Source: Chryseobacterium paridis
Lineage (GTDB): Bacteria > Bacteroidota > Bacteroidia > Flavobacteriales > Weeksellaceae
Assembly: GCF_016595215.1 (NCBI RefSeq)
Contig: NZ_JAENHK010000001.1
Coordinates: 930,001-994,000, forward strand
DNA length: 64,000 nt
Reading direction: 5' to 3'
Position numbers and translations under genes: made by a program. Shown piece by piece: positions 7,319 through 17,139 of this stretch. Position 1 is the stretch's first letter. Each line of letters starts with the position of its first letter. Under the pieces are notes generated by a model. The model saw only the letters and a program-made list of their open reading frames with translations. It did no database searches and was not told the origin of the DNA.

Positions 7319-8689
7319 CTATTTTGCGTTTTTATCTCCACCTAAAACTAATAAAATCGTTTTCAGAATGATGATCATATCTAATACAAAGCTCCAATTT
7401 CTTACATAGAAGGCATCTGCAAGAACACGTTTCTTCATCTGAATTTCAACATCCCCTGAATCTCCCCTCAATCCATTTACTTGTGCAAGACCAGTAATTC
7501 CGGGATTGACTGTACTTCTGAGGCTGTATCTTCCGATTTTTGGTTTATAGTAATTATCAACAGCCAACATATGTGGACGTGGCCCAACAATAGACATTTC
7601 ACCTCTCAAGACATTAAAGAATTGAGGCATTTCATCCAGACTTGTTTTTCTTAGAAACTTACCTATTCCTGTTATCCTGGAATCGTTATTTGATGTTGTC
7701 TTTGTAGCTGATTCATCATTCACCACCATCGTTCTGAACTTTAAGCAGCTAAACACTTCTTCATGGAATCCATATCTTTTTTGGATGAAAAAAATAGGTC
7801 CTTTTGATGATAGCTTGATCAGGATAGCAACTATTGGAAATAACCAGGAACAAATACAAACAATCACTAAAAGGGAAAAGACAATATCAAATAATCTTTT
7901 TATACTATAGTTTGTATAATAATCTAAAGGGTATTTTGCCTGGTTTAAAACAGGTTGTGTTTCCACATATCCCAAATCGTAAGAGAATAAATCAGATTGT
8001 GATATGTTGGGGATAAGGGAGATATGTATCTTGTTTGCTTCTGCTAATCTGAAGACGTCATCTTCTGTCTTTAGATCTAACGTATTTTCCAGAGGTAAAA
8101 ATAATGTATGTATACCATTCGTTTTCCAAAAAGATTGAAGCTCGTCTATACTTATGTTGTCAGTATTATACTCGAAAATTCTATAACCGTAATCTTTCCT
8201 TTCTTTTAAAATATTCTTTAAAATATTGGTAGAACTGTTCTCATCCAGAAACATCACATTCCTGTTATTGATACCTAAGGATCTTAAATATTTTATTCCA
8301 AAATAAATCAGTGATTTGGTAATAAGTATAAAAGAAAACAGATATAGTGAAAGCCACGATAATTCTGAACTGAAAAATTTGTTATTGCTTACCTTTCTTA
8401 TCAGTACCAAACCAATTACAAATAATAGAAAATGAGTTACAATACGTTCAATAAAAACCGTATAGGTAATATTTCTCTGAATATTGTAAATTTTGGTTCT
8501 ACCACTTAATAAAATCCAAAAGGATATAAGGAGAAGCAAAGGAAAAGAATTTTCATACCAGATTTCTTTATCATGTATAAGATCCCGATTTCTGCTTAAA
8601 AAAAAGAATATAAAAACAGTTGCAATAACCACAAGGTCAAGCAAAAGGATAATCGATTTTAAATATCTAGAGTATCGAATTCTCTGCAT
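7319..8689 (-). CDS. Polyprenyl glycosylphosphotransferase (WcaJ/WbaP type)
   Basis: 456 residues. The N-terminal half has four hydrophobic helices and a CoA-binding-like domain. After a fifth helix (about 268-290) comes the bacterial sugar transferase domain with KFRTM, the LRKTSLDEMPQFFNVL region, MSIVGPRPH and GLAQVNG. These enzymes transfer a sugar-1-phosphate to undecaprenyl phosphate at the inner membrane, the first step of exopolysaccharide or capsule synthesis. A glycosyltransferase and a flippase that could act in the same kind of pathway lie far away at 27651 and 28786. Sugar specificity is not readable. Confidence 0.9.
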   Translation of the reverse strand: MQRIRYSRYLKSIILLLDLVVIATVFIFFFLSRNRDLIHDKEIWYENSFPLLLLISFWILLSGRTKIYNIQRNITYTVFIERIVTHFLLFVIGLVLIRKVSNNKFFSSELSWLSLYLFSFILITKSLIYFGIKYLRSLGINNRNVMFLDENSSTNILKNILKERKDYGYRIFEYNTDNISIDELQSFWKTNGIHTLFLPLENTLDLKTEDDVFRLAEANKIHISLIPNISQSDLFSYDLGYVETQPVLNQAKYPLDYYTNYSIKRLFDIVFSLLVIVCICSWLFPIVAILIKLSSKGPIFFIQKRYGFHEEVFSCLKFRTMVVNDESATKTTSNNDSRITGIGKFLRKTSLDEMPQFFNVLRGEMSIVGPRPHMLAVDNYYKPKIGRYSLRSTVNPGITGLAQVNGLRGDSGDVEIQMKKRVLADAFYVRNWSFVLDMIIILKTILLVLGGDKNAK

Positions 8690-8732
8690 CTATCGCTATA
8701 TAAGGGATATGAAGAGCTAAGGTACGTAAATT

Positions 8733-9362
8733 TTACGGGATATTAAGGTATTTATGCGTCTGAACAGATGCCTGCCACTCCGGATGGGCTAAAATAAAAT
8801 CAGTTATTTTAGGATACATTTCGTCACGCTTACTCCACTCACTCTGAAGATATAATTTACAATTTTCTGAAACTTTCGCAGCCTGCTCCTCTGCAAATGA
8901 GAAATCATGGTTATTAAAAATAATAACCTTCAATTCATTGGCTTTTGCATACACATCCTCCTTCGGAAGTCCTGTCTTTTTAGGAGAAAGCGTGATCCAA
9001 TCCAATTGACCGCTTGTAGGATATGCTCCTGAAGTCTCAATATGAATCGTACATCCTAACTCTTTTAATCTGGATGTTAAAATATCTAAATTCCACATCA
9101 AAGGCTCGCCTCCTGTTAATACTACTGTTTTACAATGTTTTGCTGCCGTTTCTGCAATCTCTTCCGCATTCATGAGTGGATGTAAATCCGGATTCCAGCT
9201 TTCTTTTACATCACACCAGTGGCACCCAACATCACAGCCTCCTAATCTTATAAAATAGGCTGCTTTTCCGGTGTGTGCTCCCTCTCCCTGTAAAGTGTAA
9301 AAATGCTCCATTACAGGGAGCATTTTACCTTCATTTAATAAAATATCTTCTTCTTTGTTCAT
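8733..9362 (-). CDS. queE: 7-carboxy-7-deazaguanine synthase QueE
   Basis: 209 residues, a short radical-SAM enzyme with the cluster motif Cys43-x3-Cys47-x2-Cys50 (GGCDVGCHWC) and GGEP (84-87), plus the FYTLQGEG start typical of QueE. It converts 6-carboxytetrahydropterin to 7-carboxy-7-deazaguanine in queuosine precursor synthesis. Other queuosine genes are not in the window. It lies 6 bases downstream of folD, apparently in one operon. Confidence 0.94.
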   Translation of the reverse strand: MNKEEDILLNEGKMLPVMEHFYTLQGEGAHTGKAAYFIRLGGCDVGCHWCDVKESWNPDLHPLMNAEEIAETAAKHCKTVVLTGGEPLMWNLDILTSRLKELGCTIHIETSGAYPTSGQLDWITLSPKKTGLPKEDVYAKANELKVIIFNNHDFSFAEEQAAKVSENCKLYLQSEWSKRDEMYPKITDFILAHPEWQASVQTHKYLNIP

Positions 9363-9368
9363 TTTAAA

Positions 9369-10253
9369 TTAGTCATTATAGACTGAAGTTTTATAAGCAA
9401 TGATGGTGTTTTTCATCAACATAGCTCGTGTCATCGGACCAACTCCTCCAGGAACAGGTGTAATCCAGCTTGCTTTTGCAGCACAGCTGTCAAAATCTAC
9501 GTCACCTGCAAGGTAATATCCTTTTGGAGAGTCGTTATCAACTCTTGTGATTCCTACGTCTACGATTACAGCACCATCTTTGATCATTTCACCTTTTAGG
9601 AAATGAGGATCTCCTAATGCTGTAATCACAATGTCTGCTTTTTTAGTGTATTCTTCTATATCTTTAGTATAAGAGTGAGTAAGTGTAACGGTAGAGTTTC
9701 CAGGAAAATCTTTTCTTCCCATCAAAATACTCATCGGTCTTCCAACGATTTTACTTCTTCCGATAATTACACAATCTTTACCTTTCGTCTCAATATTATA
9801 TCTTTCTAATAATGTCAGAATTCCGAATGGAGTAGCAGGTAAGAAAGTATCCATTTCCAATGCCATTTTTCCAAAGTTTTCAGGATGGAAACCATCTACA
9901 TCTTTTCTAGGATCAATAGCATTAATGATTTTCTCCTGATCGATCTGGTCTGGCAAAGGTAACTGAACAATAAATCCGTCAACTGCTTTAGATTTATTCA
10001 ATTCATCTATTTTTTCCAATAATTCAGATTCAGAAACTGTGCTAGGAAATTTAATCAGGCTGGATTGAAATCCAACTTCTTCACAGTCTTTCACTTTAGC
10101 ATTTACATAAGCCTTACTTGCTCCATTGTTTCCTACAAGAATAGCCACCAAATGTGGAGCTCTTTTCTTGCTTTCAAGGATCTTTTCAACTTCAACTTTG
10201 ATTTCTGCTTTTATTTCTTTGGATACTTTTAGTCCGTCAAGAATTTCTGCCAT
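9369..10253 (-). CDS. folD: FolD methylenetetrahydrofolate dehydrogenase/cyclohydrolase
   Basis: 294 residues with the catalytic Tyr49-x3-Lys53, the QLPLP motif, the NADP-binding VIGRSKIVGRPMS segment and the terminal PVPGGVGPMT motif. It interconverts 5,10-methylene- and 10-formyl-tetrahydrofolate in the cytosol, supplying one-carbon units. Normal family length. It lies between pgi (30 bases upstream) and queE (6 bases downstream). Confidence 0.97.
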   Translation of the reverse strand: MAEILDGLKVSKEIKAEIKVEVEKILESKKRAPHLVAILVGNNGASKAYVNAKVKDCEEVGFQSSLIKFPSTVSESELLEKIDELNKSKAVDGFIVQLPLPDQIDQEKIINAIDPRKDVDGFHPENFGKMALEMDTFLPATPFGILTLLERYNIETKGKDCVIIGRSKIVGRPMSILMGRKDFPGNSTVTLTHSYTKDIEEYTKKADIVITALGDPHFLKGEMIKDGAVIVDVGITRVDNDSPKGYYLAGDVDFDSCAAKASWITPVPGGVGPMTRAMLMKNTIIAYKTSVYND

Positions 10254-10283
10254 TTTACTTTTTTATTAGATATTTACTTTCTT

Positions 10284-11924
10284 TTACTTATTTCCTTTAT
10301 AATAATTGATCAACCCATTTGTTGAGCTATCATGAGAATGTATAGGTGCATTGCTTTCCAGTTCAGGTAAAATCTTGTTTGCTAAAACTTTTCCAAGTTC
10401 CACTCCAAATTGGTCAAAACTGAAAATATTCCAAATCACGCCCTGAACAAAAATTTTATGCTCATATAATGCAATTAGTTGTCCTAATGAAAAAGGAGTT
10501 AACTCCTTGAATAATATTGAATTAGTTGGAGTGTTTCCGTGGAAAACTTTAAAGTTTAATAATGCTTCAATTTCTTCTTCGGATTTTCCTGAGTTTTTTA
10601 ATTCTTCTTCTACCTCTTCTTCATTTTTACCAAATGCAAGTGCTTCTGTCTGTGCGAAAAAGTTAGCCAATAATTTATCCTGATGATCAGAAACTTTATT
10701 GCTGCTTTTTGCATAAGCGATAAAATCTGCTGGAATTAATTCTGTCCCCTGGTGGATCAATTGATAAAAGGCGTGTTGCCCATTTGTTCCAGGCTCACCC
10801 CAGATAATTGGACCTGTTTCATACTCAACGAATTCTCCATTTCTGTCAACACACTTTCCATTACTTTCCATGTCGCCTTGCTGTAAATAAGCAGCAAATC
10901 TATCAAGATATTGAGAGTATGGTAAAATAGCATAGGTTGTAGCAGCATAAAAATTACGGTACCATATACCTATAAGTCCCATTAAAACAGGAATGTTTTC
11001 AGAGAAATCAGTATTTTGAAAATGTTGATCTGTATCAAAAGCTCCTTTTAATAATTCTTCAAAATTTTCATAACCAACTGCCAAAACGATGCTTAATCCA
11101 ATAGCACTCCAAAGGGAATATCTTCCACCAACCCAGTCCCAGAATTCAAAGATGTTCTCTTCAGCAATTCCGAATGTTTTAACTGCTTCAATATTAGTAG
11201 ATAAGGCTACAAAATGTTTTGCAACATCTTCTTGTTTTCCTACTTTTAAAAACCAATCCTTTGCTGAATTCGCATTGGTCATTGTTTCCTGAGTTGTAAA
11301 AGTTTTGGAAGCAATAATAAATAAAGTTGTTTCTGGATTTAAATTTTTAACAACCTCTGCAATATGATTTCCATCCACATTAGATACAAAGTGAACATCT
11401 AATCGTGTTTTGAAATGCTTTAAAGCTGAACAAACCATTACAGGGCCAAGATCAGAACCTCCGATCCCGATGTTTACAACATCTGTTATTTCTTTTCCGC
11501 TAAAACCTTTGTGCTCACCTGAAATAATTTTCTCAGAAAAAGATTTCATATGATCAAGTACTCTTTTGATTTGAGGTTTTATATTTTCACCATCTACTAT
11601 GATCGCTTTATCAGAAAAATCTCTTAAAGCAGTATGAAGAACCGCTCTTCCCTCTGTCTCATTAATCTTATCTCCTGTAAACATTTTGAAAATTGCATCT
11701 TTTAACTGACATTCCTCAGCTAAGTTTAGTAACAATTCTTTAGTTCTTGAGTCAATGAGGTTCTTAGAATAATCAAAAATAAAATTATCCCTTTTTAATG
11801 AGAATTCTTCAAAACGATTTTCATTATACTTGAAAAGAGTTCTTAAGTCGAAATCATTTCCTGCAAAGTGTTCATCAAGTGCTTTCCAGCTGTTCGTTTG
11901 TATAGGATTTATTTTTGATAGCAT
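10284..11924 (-). CDS. pgi: Glucose-6-phosphate isomerase
   Basis: 546 residues from ATG 11924. This start gives [16 protein letters not shown], matching the usual start of the enzyme; a frame to 11945 adds seven atypical residues. Family signatures are the SIS-type [47 protein letters not shown] (catalytic His region) and [11 protein letters not shown]. It interconverts glucose-6-phosphate and fructose-6-phosphate. It heads a same-strand run pgi-folD-queE-glycosylphosphotransferase-mlaE-mlaF-barrel with gaps of 6-43 bases and no terminator seen. Confidence 0.97.
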   Translation of the reverse strand: MLSKINPIQTNSWKALDEHFAGNDFDLRTLFKYNENRFEEFSLKRDNFIFDYSKNLIDSRTKELLLNLAEECQLKDAIFKMFTGDKINETEGRAVLHTALRDFSDKAIIVDGENIKPQIKRVLDHMKSFSEKIISGEHKGFSGKEITDVVNIGIGGSDLGPVMVCSALKHFKTRLDVHFVSNVDGNHIAEVVKNLNPETTLFIIASKTFTTQETMTNANSAKDWFLKVGKQEDVAKHFVALSTNIEAVKTFGIAEENIFEFWDWVGGRYSLWSAIGLSIVLAVGYENFEELLKGAFDTDQHFQNTDFSENIPVLMGLIGIWYRNFYAATTYAILPYSQYLDRFAAYLQQGDMESNGKCVDRNGEFVEYETGPIIWGEPGTNGQHAFYQLIHQGTELIPADFIAYAKSSNKVSDHQDKLLANFFAQTEALAFGKNEEEVEEELKNSGKSEEEIEALLNFKVFHGNTPTNSILFKELTPFSLGQLIALYEHKIFVQGVIWNIFSFDQFGVELGKVLANKILPELESNAPIHSHDSSTNGLINYYKGNK

Positions 11925-11945
11925 ATATTCAAAGTTAAAATTCAA

Positions 11946-12264
11946 GGTTGGAAATCAATAAATTTAATGGAATCTTGAAATTAAAATGCAAATTTAAGGA
12001 AAAATAAAACCTAAGAGAAAAATTGATCCCTGTAAAATTTAAAATTATGATGATAGCTTAAAGTTATAATCGCTGTACTGTTGTTCTACTAGGAATTGAG
12101 ACTTTTTTTTAATTTATTTTTGGATATCATCATTGATATTATGATAACTTTGTATATTTACATACCGTTACGATTCAATAAAATGCTTTTTCTCGCATTC
12201 ATCACTAAGCTGTTAACAAAGCTGAAAATTGTGAAATCAATCATCACTTAAATATAATTAAACA
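11946..12264. other. Intergenic region between divergent pgi and beta-helix genes
   Basis: 319 bases without a gene. The left part is AT-rich and should hold the pgi promoter, though no clean box was found. The right part holds a good promoter for the beta-helix gene (12119-12152). A segment at 12040-12063 (TAAAATTATGATGATA core) recurs imperfectly at 14054-14078, just past the beta-helix gene. Confidence 0.6.
12119..12152 (+). promoter_or_regulatory. Bacteroidota promoter of the beta-helix gene
   Basis: TTTG (12119-12122), a 22-base spacer, then TAACTTTG (12145-12152), an exact match to TAnnTTTG. The predicted start near 12158 leaves a leader of about 105 bases. Confidence 0.65.
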
Positions 12265-14001
12265 ATGAAAAAGATCATTCAGATCACAGTGTTGTTACTT
12301 ATGTGCAACATGGGTTTTGGTCAAACTAATTACTATGTGGATAAAACATCCGGAAATGACAATAATAATGGCATTACAGCACCATGGAAAACCATACAAA
12401 AAGCAGCTGATAAAGCTTTGCCCAACAGTATTGTCAATATTAAAGCAGGCACCTACAACGAAAATGTAGTCATTAACGTCAGTGGAACTAGTGGAAACTA
12501 TATCACTTTTAAAAATTATTCAAATGATAATGTTATTATTGATGGAACAGGTACTTCAGGCAAGACCCTACTAACTGTTACAAATAAAAGCTATCTAAAA
12601 TTTGAAAACTTAACCATTCAGAACAAAACAGTAAACGACGCACAAGGGGTCCTTGTTCAGACAACAGGGGCAAACTCATCTACAGATCTCACTTTCAAAA
12701 ATATAACGATAAAGAATATCAATTGGAATGCAGATAAAAACAAACCTGTTAATTCCAATAATAATGCTCAGGGGCTGATTGTATATGGAAGAAATGGAGG
12801 AATTACAAATCTTACGATAGATGGGTGTAAGGTATTTAATAATATTTTGGGGTATAGTGAAGCTCTGGCCGTAAATGGAAATGTAGATGGCTTTACAGTA
12901 AAAAACTGTGTGGTGCATGATAATACCAATATTGGGATTGATATATTAGGACATGAAGGTACTGCATCAAATGCGTCATTAGATGAGGCAAGAAATGGGG
13001 TAGTGATTAATAACGAATGCTATAATAATGTTTCAAAATATGCGACTTCTGCCGGGATATATGTTGATGGGGCTAGTAATATTATAGTAGAGAGAAATAA
13101 AACCTACCAAAATGGTTGGGGAATTGAAGTTGGTGCTGAGCTTAATGGAGTTGTTAAGCTAATTACGGTTAAGAATAATTTGATCTACAAAAATATACAG
13201 GCTGGCCTTTCAATAGGAGGTTATAATAATGCAACTACAGGTCAGGTAATTAACAGTACTATCAGAAATAATACGTTTCTACAAAACAATACCCTAAATG
13301 ATGGTACCGGGGAAATATCTATGACCAAGGCATCAAATTGTGTTTTTGAAAACAATATTTTCTATACTGGTCCTGAAAATGTGTTAATGTCTATAGATAA
13401 CATGAGCCCACAATCGAATAATAATTTTAATTATAATTGTTGGTATACTCCAAACAATAATCAAAATGATATAACAGTCAATTGGAGAGGTACAAGCTAT
13501 GATACTTTTTCAGCATATAGATCAGCAACTGGCCAGGATGCCAATTCTCTTTATGCTAATCCAAATTTAGTGTCGACTTCAAGTACGGCACCTGATGTTC
13601 ATTTAAATGCAGCAAGTGTTTGTATAAATAAAGGAAAACCAACCACAGCAATTGCTTCAGGGGAATTAGATTTTTATGGAGCAGGGAGAATTTCAAATAC
13701 AATAATCGATATAGGAGCAAGTGAATATAGTCCCAAATTAGGTACTACAACCAATGAAAATTTAAATTTTGGAACGATTTTTCCTAACCCATCAAGTGGC
13801 ATTTTTAATTTTGAATTAGATGCGGATCAAAAACCATATTTTGTAACTGTATATCATATAGGTGGACAGGAATTAAAAAAATATAATTTTTTAACGAATC
13901 GATTTTCTATAGATTTATCAGGGCTTGCAGAAGGGACTTACTTTGTTAAAATGCAAAACAAGAAAGGAGTGACTTCCAAAAAGATTGTTATAAAAAGATA
14001 A
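12265..14001 (+). CDS. Secreted right-handed beta-helix protein with T9SS sorting domain
   Basis: 578 residues. The signal peptide ends near MGFGQ. Next comes a DUF1565-like start (YYVDKTSGNDNNNG, then PWKTIQKAADKALPNS and IKAGTYNENVVI) leading into many short beta-helix rungs rich in Asn and Val/Ile (about 60-400). The last 80 residues are a type A type IX secretion sorting domain (FPNPSSGIFN, DLSGLAEGTYFVKM, KKIVIKR). The protein should be exported to the periplasm, then moved through the outer membrane and attached to the cell surface or released. Such helices often belong to polysaccharide lyases or hydrolases; no catalytic set could be assigned, so a carbohydrate substrate is inference. 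Confidence 0.87.
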   Translation: MKKIIQITVLLLMCNMGFGQTNYYVDKTSGNDNNNGITAPWKTIQKAADKALPNSIVNIKAGTYNENVVINVSGTSGNYITFKNYSNDNVIIDGTGTSGKTLLTVTNKSYLKFENLTIQNKTVNDAQGVLVQTTGANSSTDLTFKNITIKNINWNADKNKPVNSNNNAQGLIVYGRNGGITNLTIDGCKVFNNILGYSEALAVNGNVDGFTVKNCVVHDNTNIGIDILGHEGTASNASLDEARNGVVINNECYNNVSKYATSAGIYVDGASNIIVERNKTYQNGWGIEVGAELNGVVKLITVKNNLIYKNIQAGLSIGGYNNATTGQVINSTIRNNTFLQNNTLNDGTGEISMTKASNCVFENNIFYTGPENVLMSIDNMSPQSNNNFNYNCWYTPNNNQNDITVNWRGTSYDTFSAYRSATGQDANSLYANPNLVSTSSTAPDVHLNAASVCINKGKPTTAIASGELDFYGAGRISNTIIDIGASEYSPKLGTTTNENLNFGTIFPNPSSGIFNFELDADQKPYFVTVYHIGGQELKKYNFLTNRFSIDLSGLAEGTYFVKMQNKKGVTSKKIVIKR

Positions 14002-14021
14002 GAGTAATGCAAATAAAAGAG

Positions 14022-14050
14022 AACCTCCGAATAAAATCGGAGGTTTTTAA
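14022..14050 (+). terminator. Rho-independent terminator
   Basis: Arms AACCTCCGA (14022-14030) and TCGGAGGTT (14037-14045) with a six-base loop, followed by TTTAA. Confidence 0.85.
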
Positions 14051-14095
14051 AATCTAAAACTATGATGATAACCCAAAGGTTAGGATAGCATTGTG

Positions 14096-15007
14096 TTATT
14101 CTGAAATGGATTGATTTGGTTTTTGAATGGATTTTCGTCTTCTGATAAAATAGATGATCACTGCCATAATTAATAGAACAGGCCAGATGGTGATCAATCC
14201 TACAGCTATTTTTTGAATCAGATAAAACCCTTCTACAAAGGCATTCTTAGCATCATAGATAAAATTGAATTTATATTTATTGTCAATATTCTTTGTATTG
14301 GTAATTGCTATTTCAGCGATACGGATTTTAGGTTCTTTAATGTAAATGTCAACAGTGCTGTATTTGAGATTGTCGGTAACATTTAGGTTGGCAAGTTGTT
14401 GTAGGTTTTCTTCTGACATGTTATCGTTCCCCATTTTCACTTTGTCTTTATTCGTTTTGAGTTGAGAGATATTTTCACCTGTTTTCTTGATCCTTTTACC
14501 TTCGAGTTCAGCATACTTTATACTTGAAGTAACATCTTCTGCATTGATAGATCTGGAATTAAGGAAAAGCTTCTTGTCGTTGATTAGTGTTAAGAGTTCA
14601 CCCAGTCTTACAGTGGGAACGCGAACCTGCATGGTGTTCTCTGTTTGATATTTTTTAACCAGCATGGCCTCATCACTGGATGTATTGTATGTATCTTCTG
14701 AGACTACATTACTGTGTAAATTACTATGAGTAACAAATCCTCCGAGATCCTGTACGGATTTTTCAATCGAAATCGTTGTTTCATAAACATCTTTCACTTC
14801 CATATTTACATCCGCTGTTTTAATGAATTGTTTCTCTTTCACACTCATGGTTGCAGCGGAAGAAACACTATCAGAAACCATAACTGCAGCTGAATCTGCA
14901 GTCGCTGAAGCTTCATATTGTGTTGCTGTTGCTTCACCCTTTTTACATGAATATATACTTAATAAGAGAACTGCAGATAATGATAATTGAATGTAAGTAG
15001 TTTTCAT
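14096..15007 (-). CDS. DUF4349 membrane lipoprotein
   Basis: 303 residues. The lipoprotein signal ends in LSIYSC (Cys21). It is followed by a Ser/Ala-rich linker, then the DUF4349 domain (FIKTADVNMEVKDVYET, LGGFVTHS, the RVPT and LNSRSINAEDVT segments). A final transmembrane helix (about 266-288) precedes a basic tail (RRRKS). The family is thought to be an envelope protein of unknown role, so no pathway is proposed. Upstream 15008-15213 is AT-rich and separates it from the divergent acyl-CoA dehydrogenase gene. Confidence 0.85.
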   Translation of the reverse strand: MKTTYIQLSLSAVLLLSIYSCKKGEATATQYEASATADSAAVMVSDSVSSAATMSVKEKQFIKTADVNMEVKDVYETTISIEKSVQDLGGFVTHSNLHSNVVSEDTYNTSSDEAMLVKKYQTENTMQVRVPTVRLGELLTLINDKKLFLNSRSINAEDVTSSIKYAELEGKRIKKTGENISQLKTNKDKVKMGNDNMSEENLQQLANLNVTDNLKYSTVDIYIKEPKIRIAEIAITNTKNIDNKYKFNFIYDAKNAFVEGFYLIQKIAVGLITIWPVLLIMAVIIYFIRRRKSIQKPNQSISE

Positions 15008-15213
15008 AACGTTGATTTTTAATGTTTTTGTTGATTCAAAGTTCAGTCTGAATTATTTGTAATGTTTGAAAAACGCGGATAAAAATTTTGTAAACAAGAA
15101 ATGTAAATTAATCTATTGTAAATCAATTATTTGTAAAATGTGATTGGATTATTGAATTAAATTTCGGAGTGATTTTTGTATGTCTTTTACAAATCAAAAC
15201 CATATCTATAATT

Positions 15214-16572
15214 ATGTCTAATACTTTTTCCAAAATAAGAAACGCAATAGAATTATTCAGATCAATAGATTTTGATCAATTAAGTGCTATATCCCGAAAA
15301 GTAGATCTTCCAAAGCTGATGCAGAATTTTTCTAAATTAGATGATAAGCAATTGGGAGGGCTTATGAAGATGCTTGATTCAGATAAAAAGAAAAAAGAGC
15401 TTCCTCCGATTGATGGTGATTTCTACGATATCTATCATACTTTGACTCCAGAGCAACGAGAGGTTCAGCTTAAAGTAAGGGCTTTTATGGAAAAAGAAGT
15501 AAAGCCTTTGGTTAATCATTATTGGTTAAGAGATGAATTTCCTTTCGAACTCATTCCAAAATTTCAGAAACTTGATATCTGTGGGGTGACTTATGAAGGA
15601 TATGGCTGTCCCGGAATGCCATTTTTAATGGAAGGTGTCATTGCTATGGAAATGGCAAGGATTGATGCTTCAATCGCTACTTTCTTTGGAGTACAATCAG
15701 GGCTGGCAATGGGATCTATTTACATTTGTGGTTCTGAAGAGCAAAAACAAAAGTGGCTTCCGCAGATGCAAAAGTTTGAAAAGATTGGAGCTTTTGGGTT
15801 AACAGAACCAGAAGTAGGATCAGGAGCAGCAGGAGGATTAACGGCTACATGCAAAAAAACACCCGAAGGTTGGATCTTAAATGGAGAAAAAAAATGGATT
15901 GGGAATGCAACATTTGCAGATCTGGTTATTATTTGGGCAAGAGATATTGACAGCAGTGAGGTGAAAGGATTTATAGTAGAAAAAGACAATCCAGGTTTTT
16001 CGGTTGAGAAAATTAAAGGGAAAATGGCTTTGCGTATTGTACAAAATGGACATATTACCTTAAAAGATTGTTTAGTAACAGAAGAAAATAGATTGCAAAA
16101 TGCCAACTCCTTTAAAGATACAGTTAAGGTGTTAAGAATGACAAGAGCTGGTGTTGCATGGATGGCGACAGGTTGTGCAAGGGGAGCATACGAAAGCGCT
16201 CTGGACTATACGAGAAAAAGGGAGCAGTTTGGAAAACCTATTGCTTCATTTCAAATGATCCAGGGACATTTGGTAGAAATGTTATCAAATCTTACTGCGA
16301 TGCAGACATTGGTTTTCAGATTATCTGAGATGCAGGATGAGGGAATTTTAAAAGATGAGCATGCGTCACTGGCTAAGGTTTTCTGTACATTAAGAACAAG
16401 AGATGTTGTATCAAGGGCACGGGAAGTTATGGGTGGAAATGGAATTTTATTAGAATATGATGTGGCAAGATTTGTAGCCGATGCAGAAGCTATATATTCT
16501 TATGAAGGAACGAAGGAAATTAATTCTTTAATTGTGGGCAGGTCTATAACGGGCTTTAGTGCATTTGTATAA
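15214..16572 (+). CDS. Acyl-CoA dehydrogenase, glutaryl-CoA dehydrogenase type
   Basis: 452 residues from ATG 15214; a frame from 15169 adds 15 unlikely residues. It has acyl-CoA dehydrogenase signatures: GAFGLTEPEVGSGAAG, the WILNGEKKWIGNA strand, and the catalytic Glu in YEGTKEI near the C-terminus. The ending SLIVGRSITGFSAF resembles glutaryl-CoA dehydrogenases more than straight-chain enzymes, so lysine/tryptophan-derived glutaryl-CoA is a plausible substrate, but this is inference. FAD enzyme, cytoplasmic. It carries an N-terminal extension of about 60 residues before the usual start of the domain. Monocistronic, ending in a strong bidirectional terminator. Confidence 0.88.
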   Translation: MSNTFSKIRNAIELFRSIDFDQLSAISRKVDLPKLMQNFSKLDDKQLGGLMKMLDSDKKKKELPPIDGDFYDIYHTLTPEQREVQLKVRAFMEKEVKPLVNHYWLRDEFPFELIPKFQKLDICGVTYEGYGCPGMPFLMEGVIAMEMARIDASIATFFGVQSGLAMGSIYICGSEEQKQKWLPQMQKFEKIGAFGLTEPEVGSGAAGGLTATCKKTPEGWILNGEKKWIGNATFADLVIIWARDIDSSEVKGFIVEKDNPGFSVEKIKGKMALRIVQNGHITLKDCLVTEENRLQNANSFKDTVKVLRMTRAGVAWMATGCARGAYESALDYTRKREQFGKPIASFQMIQGHLVEMLSNLTAMQTLVFRLSEMQDEGILKDEHASLAKVFCTLRTRDVVSRAREVMGGNGILLEYDVARFVADAEAIYSYEGTKEINSLIVGRSITGFSAFV

Positions 16573-16581
16573 ATAGAAAAT

Positions 16582-16610
16582 AAAAAAGACTGCAAAATGC
16601 AGTCTTTTTT
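16582..16610. terminator. Bidirectional terminator
   Basis: Perfect arms AAAAAAGACTGCA / TGCAGTCTTTTTT around a three-base AAA loop. It lies between convergent genes, and its T-run overlaps the stop of the DoxX gene. Confidence 0.9.
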
Positions 16611-16986
16611 AGCTTACTAAAGCTTTGTATTTTTTACTATTATCAATAATTATCCAAATATTGATCAGGAAAAGAACTAATGAAATTGCAATTCCTTGTG
16701 TTGAAGGATCTCTGTATGCGTTATGCAATACAATTCCTACCATTACAGGTAAAATAACAATAGCTCCTAATGCTCTCGTTTTTGGAAAGATGAAAAGAAG
16801 TCCTCCAATAATCTCTACAGTCCCCACTAATGGAAATAGCCAGCCAATTTCACCAAAAGCTGCATATAATTTCATTTGCGTATCAGTTAATTTAGGTACT
16901 GGATTGTAGTGAAGAAATTTGTCAAGTCCTGCATTCAGAAACATAAGTCCAAAAAGCAGACAAAGAATGAATTTGATTATTTTCAT
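16609..16986 (-). CDS. DoxX-family membrane protein
   Basis: 125 residues with four hydrophobic helices and the family features MFLNAGLDKFLHY near the start and VGTVEIIGGLLFIFPKTRALGA in the middle. DoxX proteins are small inner-membrane proteins linked to redox or quinone chemistry; the exact role here is unknown. Single gene, convergent with the acyl-CoA dehydrogenase gene. Confidence 0.85.
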   Translation of the reverse strand: MKIIKFILCLLFGLMFLNAGLDKFLHYNPVPKLTDTQMKLYAAFGEIGWLFPLVGTVEIIGGLLFIFPKTRALGAIVILPVMVGIVLHNAYRDPSTQGIAISLVLFLINIWIIIDNSKKYKALVS

Positions 16987-17086
16987 GATTGATGGATTTT
17001 TATCAAATGTAAAACAAAAATATTATTAATAAATATATTTGATGTCAAAATTGAATATTATATATGTTTTTGGCTAAATCTATTCG

Positions 17087-17114
17087 TTTGTTGTTATTTG
17101 AATTTATATATTTG
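17087..17114 (+). promoter_or_regulatory. Promoter of the leader-peptide gene
   Basis: TATATTTG (17107-17114) is an exact TAnnTTTG box. A TTTG at 17087-17090 lies 16 bases upstream, slightly shorter than usual. The predicted start near 17120 gives a leader of about 20 bases before ATG 17140. Confidence 0.55.
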
Positions 17115-17139
17115 TTAAGCAAATTAAATAAATAATCTT

